Shown in pieces: positions 36,350 through 49,218 of a stretch of 64,000 nucleotides of DNA. The notes under the pieces were generated by a model that did no database searches, was not told the DNA's origin, and saw only the letters and a program-made list of their open reading frames with translations. Numbering within the stretch: position 1 is the stretch's first letter; every line of letters begins with the position of its first letter. A program made the translations under genes and the position numbers. This DNA comes from Lingula anatina (Eukaryota > Brachiopoda > Lingulata > Lingulida > Lingulidae): the NCBI RefSeq assembly GCF_001039355.2, contig NW_019775436.1:349617-413616 (forward strand). The letters run 5' to 3'.

Positions 36350-36873
36350 GCAAAAGCATTTGGGCGAGAACGAAGCGGGTTGAACGTATCAAAACAGCTG
36401 ATGAGGTCGTGAAGGATGGAAATGACCATTGATACCATCTACTGATCTACCGCTTATAATTGCGCAGACAAAACACGGTCGAGTCTTTAACCATTTCAAA
36501 CGTATTTTAATGACCTCTTTTTAACCAGATTAAATGTAATCAACAAGCTATATTTCAATCACGTGAGGAACACAAAAGCGAAAACAAGACGGTTTACATT
36601 CAAACCGCTCCGTCTGGCTGTTGCAGGTTTTTACATAATTATCCAAGACAGGTTGTAGTTAGAAACGTATTTCCATGATTCGTTGTTTACGATTCACGCT
36701 CCGTTTCCCCTCGTGTACTGGCGGTGTTATATTTCAGATATTGATACCGCTTTTCAGCTTTGGCGAATGGAAATATTATATAACAAACGAGAACTAGGTC
36801 AATGGAAATCTGTTGGCCAGAAATCAATACCACTGAATGTTTATACCGAGTCCACCAGCCGAAACGTCATCGC

Positions 36874-36881
36874 TGACGTCA
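36874..36881. promoter_or_regulatory. CRE palindrome TGACGTCA upstream of SKI-like gene
   Basis: A full CRE about 550 bp upstream of the SKI-like Met, a plausible promoter-proximal position. Function is inferred only. Confidence 0.4.
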
Positions 36882-37432
36882 GCTAGGTCAGTGGTAATTA
36901 CCGTCTAGTCTCACTTGGATGACCGTCTAGACAAAACAATATCATCAAAAACGCGCGAATCACCGGAAAGGTTGCCGTCCCTGAAAAGCGAAACAACTGC
37001 ACCAAATCAGGGATGTGTTTTTTGCTTGTACATATGACCCACATGGAAAATAGGTGAAAATTATGCGCAATGCCCTAGTAATATTGTTCTAGGGATACGG
37101 AGGGAGGGTGTCTGAATAGCATGTAAATAAACATCCTAGCTGTTACGTTCATCCGCCATAAGTATCGTGTAACTATATCTTAATAGTTTGAAAAATGTTC
37201 TAGCATTACAAAAGTGAATATATCTACCACATGTAACATAATAATAATGCAAAAGAAAACCACAGACAGTTTGCGGGGGGTTGTGACGCCCAGCCGGAAC
37301 AGCCATACCTATGCAAATTAGCTCATGACGAGACGAGAGCTTTAGCCTTACGGAAGCCATTGACGTATACAGACACATGCGAGAAAGGAGCGAGAGAGTT
37401 TACCGCAAATCTAGAGCGTTTTAAGCAAAAGT

Positions 37433-38344
37433 ATGGATGCGATTGTCCCGGAGTCGTACAATCCACACCTTAAGAGAGTACTGAAATGTTATCAGGACGC
37501 AGCGATACGCAGTTTGAGCGGCCCGAGCGGATACACGGCCGCGTGGAATCCAGCGAAACTGACAAGCGCGGATCACGTCGAACTGGAGAAGTACAGAAAG
37601 GCGGTCACGGAAGCCTTAAAACAGGAGCGTACACTAGTGAAATGTGAGTATGACTCTGTGTACGCTTCCCCACCCTTTCCTGTTCAATCCATGCCCGTAT
37701 TCACCCCCATAGACGTTGCCAAGGGCGAGCGATCGGATACGGTGTTGGAAGGGGAGACCATTGCTTGTTTCGTTGTAGGTGGAGAGAAACGACTCTGTTT
37801 ACCGCAAATCCTAAACACAGTCCTTCGGGACTTCAGCCTTCAGCAGATCAACAGCGTCTGCGATGAGCTGCATATTTACTGTTCGCGCTGCAGCCTGGAG
37901 CAGCTGCAGAGCCTGAAAATGGGAGGGATCCTCCCCTTTCCCGCACCAAGTTGCGGACTGATCACAAAAACGGACGCGGAGAGGCTCTGTAACGCTCTCC
38001 TGCACCGTTCACCAGAGCGCACAGGCGAGCCGCCCTCCCCCAACAGCTTTAAGGTGTACCACGAATGTTTCGGGAAGTGCAAGGGGATTTTCAACCCCGA
38101 GATGTACACCTCGCCGGATTCCCCTTGCATCGAGTGCTGCGACTGTCACGGACTGTTCAGCGTGATGACATTCGTGGGGCACTCGCACAAAGCCCTGGAG
38201 AATAGGACCTGTCACTGGGGGTTCGATTCTGCCAACTGGAGATCCTATCTGTTGTTGTCCAAGGACCAAGAGTGCAAGGACAAGTTACAGAGTATCCTGG
38301 AGAGAATGAAAGATCGATTCAATACAAGCCTCAAGAGAAAAGAG
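37433..38344 (+). CDS. SKI: SKI homologue, exon 1 (R-SMAD motif, DHD, SAND-like domain)
   Basis: Codes residues 1-304. The Met has A at -3 and G at +4, and an in-frame TAG lies at 37412-37414. [67 protein letters not shown]-like zinc domain: [20 protein letters not shown], then [20 protein letters not shown]. The donor GAG|GTAAGT at 38345 leaves phase 0. Vertebrate SKI likewise packs these domains into exon 1, followed by a very long intron. Confidence 0.96.
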
Positions 38345-41300
38345 GTAAGTGTCTATACTGTAAAGGCCTAATGGCACCATATTCCGTTTTATTCCGTGTT
38401 TTTGTCATTATGATCACTGTGTTATTATAAATGTTGTGTTTCCTTTGTTTATGGTTTTCTGGTCTTCTAATCAAATGCTAAAACTGACTTAAATTGGCTA
38501 AAGAAAAAGGTCTTGATTTGACATGTTTTAGCCAAATTATAACCATTTTGATAACAAATTGACAAAAATGTGGTGATTTGGGTAAGCGAAAAAAATTGCT
38601 AGTGCTACCCTAGCATTTCATTTCATTAGTAAAACTACACCAGGGGGTGATTTATGTGTGTAAGCCTGTCTGTTATGTTATGGGTCAATGATAGTAATCT
38701 CAAGGCTGAAGTCTTGAAATGGCACAAAAAGTATTGCTAGGCCTGTAGCAAGCAAGTTCAAAGTTGGGAAATTATTTCTTCGGAAAACATGGGCATTTTA
38801 ACTCTCTTTAATTTACTGGTCTTTAAAAATGGCATTAAGTTAAGATTTTAGTTTGATTAATGGCACGCCTTTTTACGCTAAGAGGGCAGTGCCCCCCCCC
38901 CCCCCCCAATTTCCATCATGTGTTTTGATAACTAAAAAAAATGTTATTTGTAATATATATTTGTCATCGAGAATTTTGAGATAAAATCAATTTTAAAAAA
39001 ATATGACTTTCATCCCTTCCTCACATCCACTTATTCAGCAAATTCCTGATATTCCTACATCCATTTTTCTGAACCAGTTGAAAGTAATTTTATTGCCTGG
39101 GTCCATACCTTGAAGGACAACACTGATAGCAGATGCCTCAGAACTCAAAGCGATAAATAACATGATCAGTAACTGCAATGCTAATAACATATCTTTCGGC
39201 TAGTCTTTCTCGACACAAATTAACACTTGTTCACTGAAGGCACTGGGCCAATTTTCAAAGGGCTATTTTACTGTCATCTGCCACAAAACCAGTTTAAAGT
39301 TAAGAGCGGAGCAAGACTATTTTAAGCCAAACAGTTTTTATGAGATCACCAAACTGCTAGCATGCATAAGGAGTTTACTAGTTATTTAGGATTTTGAACA
39401 AAGCAAAACAAACAAAAAAATCATGCCAATAGTTTTTCCTCTGGTAATGTCATTTAAGTTTGTTACCATTCTAAATACCCCTTTGGAAGAAAAACTTGAG
39501 TGGTTAGGTTGGCTTAGAGCGCATTCTCAACGAATTAATCCAGGCTTTACAAAGCCGGTGACCTAAAAATGGCGGACGTACATGAAAGAAAAACTGCCTA
39601 ATCTTTTAATAGTCTCTCCGCCTCCCCACACGTCGTCCCTGCGGGGAACAGTAATTAAATCGCGTCTCCGCTCGCCATGCAGAAGCTACCTGAGAAATAT
39701 TAAGTGCGCATGCTCATCAGTTAAACTCGTGGTGAAGAAAGCATGGCGGCTGAAGGCGATCGAAGGAAAAAAGCTCTTCTGTTCTATTATCTTTGAAAAC
39801 AGAGACGAAAAAGGAATAATTTGGCCCGTAGAGCAGCAATGAATCGACTATCTACGGAGATAATATCACCAGAGATATTCACGGAAATATTAATGTTCGG
39901 AGCCGAGATTTAATTACTGTACCCCGCAGGGACGACGTGTGGTGAGGCGTGTGAGAGGCGGAGAGACTATTAAAAGATTAGGCGGTTTTTCTTTCATGTA
40001 CGTCCGCCATTTTTAGGTCACCGGCTTTGTAAAGCCTGGCTTAATTCGTTGAGAATGCGCTCTTAAATGTTCAGTCAGTATTAAAGACAGTTATATTCTT
40101 AGTTGATGACCTAGCTATGGTTAAATGTTTTTTCTGAAATAATCATAATTTATTCAGGTTCTCATGTTGTTGGCTGTCTATGCTAGTTCTAATGCTATGG
40201 AAATGAGCTGAATTGAATAACCTAGGAAAGGAGGAGGGGGGGGGAGGCTGGAGAGGAAGTTGTGCTAGACAACAGAGGATAGAAATGGGGGAAGGGGGGA
40301 ATGTAGACAATTTGTTTGTAAAGGGAGGGAGGAGATGGGGTATGTCATCTTAAAGACAGCCATCTGCAAGTTAACCACAGACAGGTGGGGACGCCTGTGC
40401 AGCTTTGTCTACTGATGACCTGGAATGATAGCAAAGTGCTCAACAGGAGTGTCTGCCCTTAATAGCTTTTACTGTCCCACTATCTTTCACCTCGTCTGCC
40501 ATTTATGCTTATTTTACTGTTATTGTTATTATTATTTTTTTGGGGGGTGGGGGGTGGAGGGTGCGTGTTTGGGAGGGGCATCTTACATGGTCATTAAAAT
40601 ATATAAAAACACTGAAGAGTGTTTACTGTAACTGAAAAAAAAGGGAAGGAGGACCTAATTGCTCATTATGTGTTCATAACTTATATCCTGTTATTCCCTG
40701 TTTGAATACAGTTTCGTGAAGTTATTATTGTATCAAGATTAGAAACTGTTACATGAGAGGCATTCTGTTGATGTGCTGTTTTATAATTGCAATTAAATTT
40801 ACACATGTTGCCTAGTAAAGCTTATTGCCCAGATCATCTCATTGTGGGTAGGATTTGTAGTGGGGTGACTTGGAAGGTTAATTGATAGAAAAAATGACTG
40901 CTAGTTGGACTGAATAATTTCAATAAAGATTGGTGACATAAGCGGATTTCATGGTGGATTTTTTTCTTGATAAAGCACAAACAATAGATTACAATTCTTT
41001 ACATATCTTTGTCAAAGTGACTGAAAAATACCTTCAGCTATTTGTTTTGTATATTTGTTCAGATGAACACCTTTTAACAAAATTCACATTTCATTTAGTA
41101 TGCATAAAGGTAAAATGTTGAACTTTGAGTTACCAGTAACAGGTGACCGTGTGTTGCACCGAAATATCAGAGGTCGACTGAGGACAACATTGAGACATTA
41201 TGATTAGATGATAACGTGTTTGTGGTTTGCATGAATAGTCGCATTGTGTAGGTCTTTGATATAAATATCCGATGTAGTGTGTTTTAGTACTTGCATTTTT

Positions 41301-44300
41301 AAAAAGGGATACTACTTAAGTTGGTTCAGAATAATTCAAACAGTAATGTGTAGTCTTTTTATGCCAATTTATAATGTCTGTTAATCTGACTGCATTCAGC
41401 AGGAGTCCCATGGAGTAAATCCGCATTACCTAGGTCCTCATAACTTATTCTGAACAGTTTCTTAACAATTTTTTCTCTCAAGAGATTAAGCAGCAGTGTG
41501 TCAGTTATTTCACATCGTGGTTTGACATCCAAAAAATTTTCAGACCACTCGAGTGCTTCAGCCATTTTGCGGTTTGTGTAAGAGCCAGGTAGGATAAACA
41601 AATGAGCATATTCATGGGGGGTCTTCCATTTCATGGCGGGACTTCTGAATTATGCATTATTATAACACCTGGAATAAAGGTGTCTGCACTGAAATGGTTC
41701 CAGATCTGCTTGCTGATATTGGCGCGGCAGAGAGAGTGGCAGATAATTATAGAGACTGCCAATGGTTGTCGGAGCAGAAAGGTCGGCCTCATTGTGGTTA
41801 GCAGGCTGCTCAGTGGCATTTTAGCTATTTCTGTTAACCAGACATTGCAAGATGCTTCCTTGAGACTACAAGAAAAATGAAAACTACTGGCTGAATTTTT
41901 TTTAGCAATTCGACACCCACTAGGATATATCTGAGAAGATCACGAATGTAATAGCATTATGTTTGTTATTGTGTGTATGTTACTTTTTTCTTTCAGCGCA
42001 CTAGTTTGGTATTGATCAGGGAATTTCACATGCAAGTGCATGAGCAAGCGTGCGTTAGCAATTTCGCCTCCCACCCCTTCTAATATTAATAAGCAATCAC
42101 ATACACGCGACCAACTTTTGTCGCCAACACTCCTGTACATGCAAGCACACACGCACACACGTTGTATTTAAACCTTGTGGAAACCTTTACAGCAAAGTGC
42201 ATTCATACTCTTAGACCTTTTTTCCCCAACATTGCTCTTGCAAATCCATGTAAACACTCACAAACAGACGATTCAGTTGTATATGTATCTATATATCGTA
42301 TGCATGACGGAGCTGTGATGTAACCATGCTATTTACTCTTTCACTTAGATATATTGATTTCATGTAGCTTTGAGATGGGCATTGATTTTATTCTGTTGCT
42401 CAGGGAATGAAAGGAAGCTTTGCTACTGCAAAGTCTACTTGATGTGAACATAAAAGATTTGTCTACAGACTCATGATGTAATGACTCCATATTTTTTTGC
42501 TTACTAGATTAGATCCGTCTCATGAATTATTGAGACTTGGTAGTAGGCGGGGTGGTCGTTTCATGGAAAACTCTTTTGAGCTCAGACCACTGTCCAAAAT
42601 ATTACAACTGTTTGAAGATGGACATAATTCTTTTATTTTCCAATAATTTAAACATACAATTTAAAAAAAAATCCCGTCCAGCCCCCCCCCCCCCCCCCCT
42701 TCCTAATCACACCCAAGGATTTTGAACTAAAACTCCATAAATTATTGAGTCTGGGCTCTGTGTGTTTTGGCCGCTGTTAGGTTAGACTGCTAAAATTGGA
42801 TAGTCTGTAAGATAATCTCAACCTTGTAATATAAGCCCTACAGCGTTAAACAAATAATGGACCTACAGATAATGTAGTAGACTGCATGGGTCATGTTCAG
42901 TAAAATTGTCATGACAACATTTGCTCGAGGAAACTGCTACCTAAAAGACCCTAAACTCGTAACTGGCTTTGTTTTAGCAGAAAAGGGAAATGCTTTGAAA
43001 TATTTATGGAAATGGGGCCATAAATGTGCTTGCCGTTGAGCCCCAGCTGGTTCATGTGCACTTGAGTCATTGTCTCGATTAAAGGTCGATTCTGAGGAAA
43101 AGATTTACTACGAAAACTTGATAGGCTAGGTGGATACAGGAGGGCTTATTTCGTGAATTATAGCAAGTAATCCATCCCTTGCTCCATCAATTTTACAAAT
43201 CTTAGCAAATAAAGATCATCCAGAATTCATCCCTTGCTCCATTACGACGGAAAGAATGCTCTGTAAATACTGTGCAATGAAGGAAGCTGGAGAATTCTTA
43301 ATCTCTTAGACACAGCTCATATTCCCTGCTTGGAAACCATTAAGACTTGGGTGTCTAAATAATCAATGTTTTGAGGATGTTTCTTACCTCATGTGGAAGG
43401 CAGTTATAATAATGTCCTCTAGTTTCGACAACACTATCATTAGTAGGGGGATATCTCTGAAATCAGATGTGCATGAGGCTATAGGGTCAACGAGGATAAA
43501 AAAACACAAAAACAACAATAGCCTTTAGAACAACCAAAAGGTCTATGGGTGCAGTTTCGTGCCACACGTAAGCCACTTTTGTGCGTGCTGTACCCTTTAC
43601 CAGGGCTGTAGATTATTATTATTATGGGCACTTTTCTCTAACATGCAAAAAAGTCCCATCATTTAACTAGAGACATATCTGTGAATATATATAGTGAAAA
43701 AAAAATCTGTGGCTCTGGTAGAGGGTATGTGCATGCGGTAGCTATATACTCACTCAGGTAACCTTTGGGCTAGTTGATTCACAAAAGTGAAAAAAAAAAT
43801 TTAGGAAGGTTGTTGAATCATTTTAGAATTTAGTACTGAGTCATAGAATCGTGATCAAAAAAACTAATTGCTGCCATTGTGATGCACCAATTCACTAGTA
43901 TGTGCACCAATTCGTTAGTATTAACACATTCATTTCTTTTTCTGTACAAATTTGTCTAATTTATGAACATCATCTAGAAAACGCTTGGCAAAATCCAATA
44001 CTTGTTAGCACTAAAAGCTTTATGCAAAGCAATGCAATTGTTTCGTTCCTCTCGTATTGCAAAGAAAAAAAAAACGACCACGTAATGTTTGTTATATTGC
44101 AGTCATGTCCAAAAAAGAGTATTTCAGCCAATAAGCCTTCAAGGATGTTTGCACTGGCTATGTAGCTATTGATATGTACTTGTGGTTATCCGCAAAGACC
44201 TAGACATGAGCTTTAACTCCACATGTAGCTATGTGAGTACATGGAGCCTCAGTTGTACAGGAGAAGGAGGCATTTTGTTTGTGCAAATTAGTCCTTAAAG

Positions 44301-47300
44301 TAGGTTGTGATTACTTTTTCAATACCAATAAATTCTAATTATTCATTCCTTCTAACTGTGTATATCCAACTGCATATTCACCTTTGGATCAGTTGGACAT
44401 AAGCTTTTCTACAGAATTCCGGATTTTTTTCTTTTTGAGGTTTTAAAATTCAAATCTGATGGGGACTGTTGGACCTATGGAAAATTAAGTTTTTGGTAAT
44501 GATAAATGCTTAGAAAAATTTTTATTGGAGTCTGTCATTTTAAAAATCAGCTAATTCTGGCCATTTTTATGAAGCCAGCATGTAGTATAACAAATTTTTT
44601 TTTTTGTTGTGGTTGTTTTTTTTTTTTTTTTTTCAAGGTCTAAAGCCAAATAATGCTGATCAATCTTTATTTTGGTGTTTTGAAGGTAAGACAGTAAATT
44701 AAGTGCAATCATGGTAAACGTACCAAAATTGAAATAATTGTTTTGTCTTTTTGACAGATGAGGTTTGAGGTGGTATTTATAATATGACCAACATAAAACC
44801 AACCTTTTGTATTTATGCATTTGGATGTGTTTTTCTGCATTTAAATGTGTTTTCTTTTGGACTTTGTGATTGAAAACCTTTCCAAGGTCAGTTATAACCA
44901 TTACCTTGCGATAATAGGAATATGAATAAGTTCCAGGTACAATCATTATGCTGTAATGTTTTTAAAAATATTGATAAGGTGTCACCATAAGAACAGGAGG
45001 CCCTCTTTTCAAGAAAAATAATTAGATTTACTGTCACCCGTGTGACTCAGTCTTTAATTTGAGAGGGGAAGGGAGAAGGGGGAGGAGAAGAATTTTGTTT
45101 GTTTTTACACAACCAGTATAGGGGGTTTTGTGGTAGACAAAAATTCTGTGGTTGGCGGTTTTGATATTTTCTCACTAAGAAGTTCCTTTCTTTCCCACTC
45201 ATTGTATCTCCATTCAGTTTGGCATTATTTTTGGCCAGAATTTTTTTCAAAAACTGTCATTTTTTGTGGTTTTGAGGAGGAAAAGTTTTTACCCGGGAGA
45301 CTAATTTTTTTCAAAATCTGTCTGAGAACTACGATGGCAGGCCACACAGCTGTGTAGCCATGCATAGCGCACAGACAAGGAATGCTGATCTCCGATGATA
45401 TACGAGGATGCCAAATGTGACACCACTGCCCACACTAGGACTCTTTTAGATTGTAAACATATTGCCAAACTTTCTGCGGGATGACAAAGAGTTTTGTCCC
45501 ATGTGGTCCAATGCAGTAATGCACAGTGGGGTCTGTAATTAACTTCCTGCATAGAGAGTCCCCCACCCCCCAATTCAGACATATTAATCAATCCAATGCA
45601 TCAATTTCTTCAATGGAGGGTTGCAGTGCAATTTCGTCAGATAACCAGTCAAGATTAATCTGGTGTGAATTCGCCCTATCAGTCCATCGGGAATCTAGAG
45701 TAAATGGCAACCAGATCCAGGGACAGCGGTTTGTTTACTCATCCAGACACCAGACTTCATCAGATAGCGAAGAGACAGGGTTGTGATGTTAAGGGAAAGT
45801 CATTAAGTACCAGCTTTCTTAAAAGATTGCAGGGATGGGCCAAATGCATTTCAAGCACATTATCTAGGAGGTGTTGTTGACGGGCTGTTGTGTTGGAAGT
45901 CTGAGGCTTTGCTGCTTCTATACCATGTTTATTGAAAAGAAGCTTTGCTGAAAATAATTGTCTTATTAGTAAGTGTAGGGTGTTTCTAATTAAAAAAATA
46001 ATGTGAAAGTGAGTGATGTTTTAAAGGAAATGAAGAACTGACAAGTTTGGTTAGCACATGGCCGTATAACCCACAGATAATTGTCATACGTATTGTGCTT
46101 GGCTAGCTTAAGTTGTAGCTACAATGCTACAGCTACAATGTAATTAAGATTTTCATCTAGCAAATAATCAATTTTCATTTCCAATTTTTTTTTGTGGTGA
46201 AATTCATCAAATAAGGCAATTTGATATTGGATTCAATATTCCTGCTTAAAATAAAACTGAGAACCAGTTTCTTTTGAGAGATCCAGATCTTTGTTGAGAC
46301 TATAACTTTGTTATGTAATTTACAGTGTGACCATTGCTTGGGTATGGAAACAGAGCATAGATAAAACGATTAAAGTTGACTCCAGTTCTACGCATAAAGC
46401 TGTTTACGAACAATTGGCCTTGACTGGTTGATCTGGGTTAAATTTTGACCTGGATTCGGATGCAGGCACGTGCGTATATGGGGGCTGGCACACAAAAAGC
46501 ATGGCTTCCATATATCTTTTTTTTTTTTGTTTCTTTGAAGCCTGCAGAAGCGGCTGTTGTGGTCCTTTTTTAAAAATGCATGAAACAGTGGGCATTATGT
46601 TTGGGCATTATGTTTTGCTGGATTTAAAACTATTTTGGTTATGATTTGTTTGTGCTGTGTGAATAAAGATAAAAGCAAAAAAAGTTTAAAAAAAAAGCCA
46701 AAATGTGTTAAATATTTGATTAATATTGATGAAATGTTGTGATGTCTGGAGAAAGAGAGAGAGAGAGAGAGTGGGCGTGTTTCAGGTACTGTTTAAAAAT
46801 AATTCAAAAAGAAAATCCCAATTCACTTTTCAAAATTATGGAATTGAATTTAAAGGAACTGAAAAGAAAAAGCATTACATTGAGCAGTTGAAATTATTTG
46901 ATTGTGTTCAGTTCAAAAGATATTACCATAACCAGGGCAGAATATGACCACAACAGGAATAGGAAGCTGTATACACATAAAAAAACTGCAGCATTCATTT
47001 GGCAACATACAGAGTCTGAACTGGCTTCAGGCCAAAACTGGGATAAACATATGTAAAAAAATGTCCTGTTGGTATTTCATGTAGTAGTATATGAAGCTCG
47101 ACACACCAGCAGTGATAAATCAAATAAAGGCATTGTTATAACATGGTTCACTAGTAAGAATAAAAAAGATGAAATACTCCGGATGTTATACAGCTGTTTA
47201 TGATATGCTGCCCAAATAATTTTTCTCTAAAATTATGTTACACTATAAATGATTGAAGGGTACCCTCATCTTGCATTTAGTTCTGCTTGATGATTTTGGT

Positions 47301-47439
47301 AGTGGTTTTGGTTCTGTGTATATCTGTAACTATGCTTTTTGGCAGGGAACTTTCTTTTTCTTGTCAAGTAAATCTGCCTGGATATGTATGTATGTATGTG
47401 CATGCATGGGTGTGCACTTCATGCCATACATGCATATGT

Positions 47440-47483
<44 letters not shown>

Positions 47484-49154
47484 GTGTATGCAGAAGAGAT
47501 GGAATGTAAAAGTTTATGGAATATATTAACATGTAACTAGAAACTACCATCATGACTTACAGCCACTTTTTTGATTACACGGGAGATAATGCACTGTCAC
47601 CTTAGCAATATGGGCCAAAACACCTCTCACTAACGCTGGAGGTGTATAAGGCATATGTATAAAGAGGGTTGCGGTTTATTATTTGATATACCAAATGACA
47701 GAAGGTACTTGCGTCTCACAAAAAACACCCCTTAACCCGGATAAGCCATATAGCACCATAGTCACATAACATCTCTGGATATGTACAAGTTTTCTTCTAT
47801 AATAAGCAAAAATGTTCACAAGCTTGGCAGTTGGATCATATATGATTATTATTTAGCATAAGCTGAAAATAATTTCATACTGTTTAGCCTGCAGCAAGCC
47901 TGACGAAAGCCCTCATCAGAATGACAGTGCCAAGTCCAGGTTGCCAGCAAGATAAGGGTATGAATTTATTTTCAAGTTTGTGTTTAATAATTATCATATA
48001 TGGATGTCTTCTCTCTGTTCACTGAACTAGGTTACTGTAAACGCTTGTCTGCGCAGACAAGGGACCTGTGACAGCTGTGACCCTTGGCAGATTTCCATGG
48101 TGTTTTTATTTTTTGAAAGGCTGAAGAGGACGAGTTTGTTCCATATAGTGTTCATTTGACCCATTTAGAGTTGGGGGTAAAGATTCAAGCTCTGAATTGA
48201 CCATGGGCACATATTTCGAATGTTTTTGTTTTTGTTCTGAGGCAAGAAGAGATGAGATCTGTTTACAACTCGTGTTTCAGTTATAATTATATATCATTGG
48301 TGAAACAGTTTTTAACAATAAGGAAAATTGCATCATTCAAATTAGCTCTTTCTGCACTAGTTTCCTTTTTAAGAAAAAAAATTAAGAAAAAACCTGGTGT
48401 CATTTCTGCCTGATGCGGTTACTGCTTTGTCTAGACAAACCTTATGTGGAAATGTTATGTTATGGTTTCACATCATGGCCATGTGCTTGGTGAAAACAAA
48501 AGGTGTCTGTGTAGTTCTGACTTTTAATGTGTATCAACATGCACTGGCGCCATACTGGCACAGATGAGCAGACGAGTATTGTCTGGCACGACATTTATCA
48601 TTTATGGGGATAAAGCTGGGGTAAGGGAAGGTTCTTAGGTTTTTCAGGAAGCCTGGATTCCAAGGGCCTAGCATTTCAAAAACAAAACGAAAGAGAGAGA
48701 GAGAGAGAGAGGGAGATGTTCTTTCTTCAGCAAAAAATTCCATTAGCTATAAACATGTTATGTATTCTAAGTTGAAATGTGATAATTTCTGTAGCTTCAT
48801 TCCCTGATAAAAGTGTCTTGTAAGAGAGAGAGAGAGAGAAGGGAGCACAAAATTCTATTCAGTCCCCAGAGGGGGAGTTTATATGAGCCCAGGTAAAACT
48901 ACACCATGATGGAACATTTGCTCTTACATAACCTGCCCATTGTGTGTTAATACCATGGTCTGAGCTTTACAAACTGCAGTCTGCTACACCTGCACTGTGT
49001 CTTTGTCAGACCTTCAAATCCACTAAGAGGCGGCTAGACATGTTGATTGCAATCCTGGCGGGGTTTAACTTAATGAGGGGTGGTGCAATCATAATGCCAT
49101 ACTGCACCAGGTAGGGCTGCTGAAAGCAGCTGGATATACTATAGCCATTATCAA

Positions 49155-49218
<64 letters not shown>

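Larger units (their letters stand above)
32700..37432 (+). other. SAMD11-SKI intergenic region (3' UTR, then SKI promoter)
   Basis: 4.7 kb between the SAMD11-like stop and the SKI-like start, with no other gene seen. Candidate poly(A) signals AATAAA are at 33310, 34080 and 34373, and the one in use cannot be chosen by eye. The region contains GA, AAAT and CT microsatellites. The last kilobase before the SKI-like Met has a full CRE (36874) and should hold the SKI promoter and 5' UTR. Confidence 0.65.

Noticed and set aside
39582-39842. 86-residue frame inside the foldback element
   Set aside because: Crosses the inverted arm and centre and does not resemble a full transposase domain; treated as part of the mobile element.
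41359-41634. Minus-strand frame [20 protein letters not shown]...
   Set aside because: It lies beside a transposon-like end and could be a transposase relic, but no motif could be matched. Left as unassigned.
44551-44946. 131-residue minus frame
   Set aside because: Ends in Lys/Thr runs from a poly-T tract; no domain.
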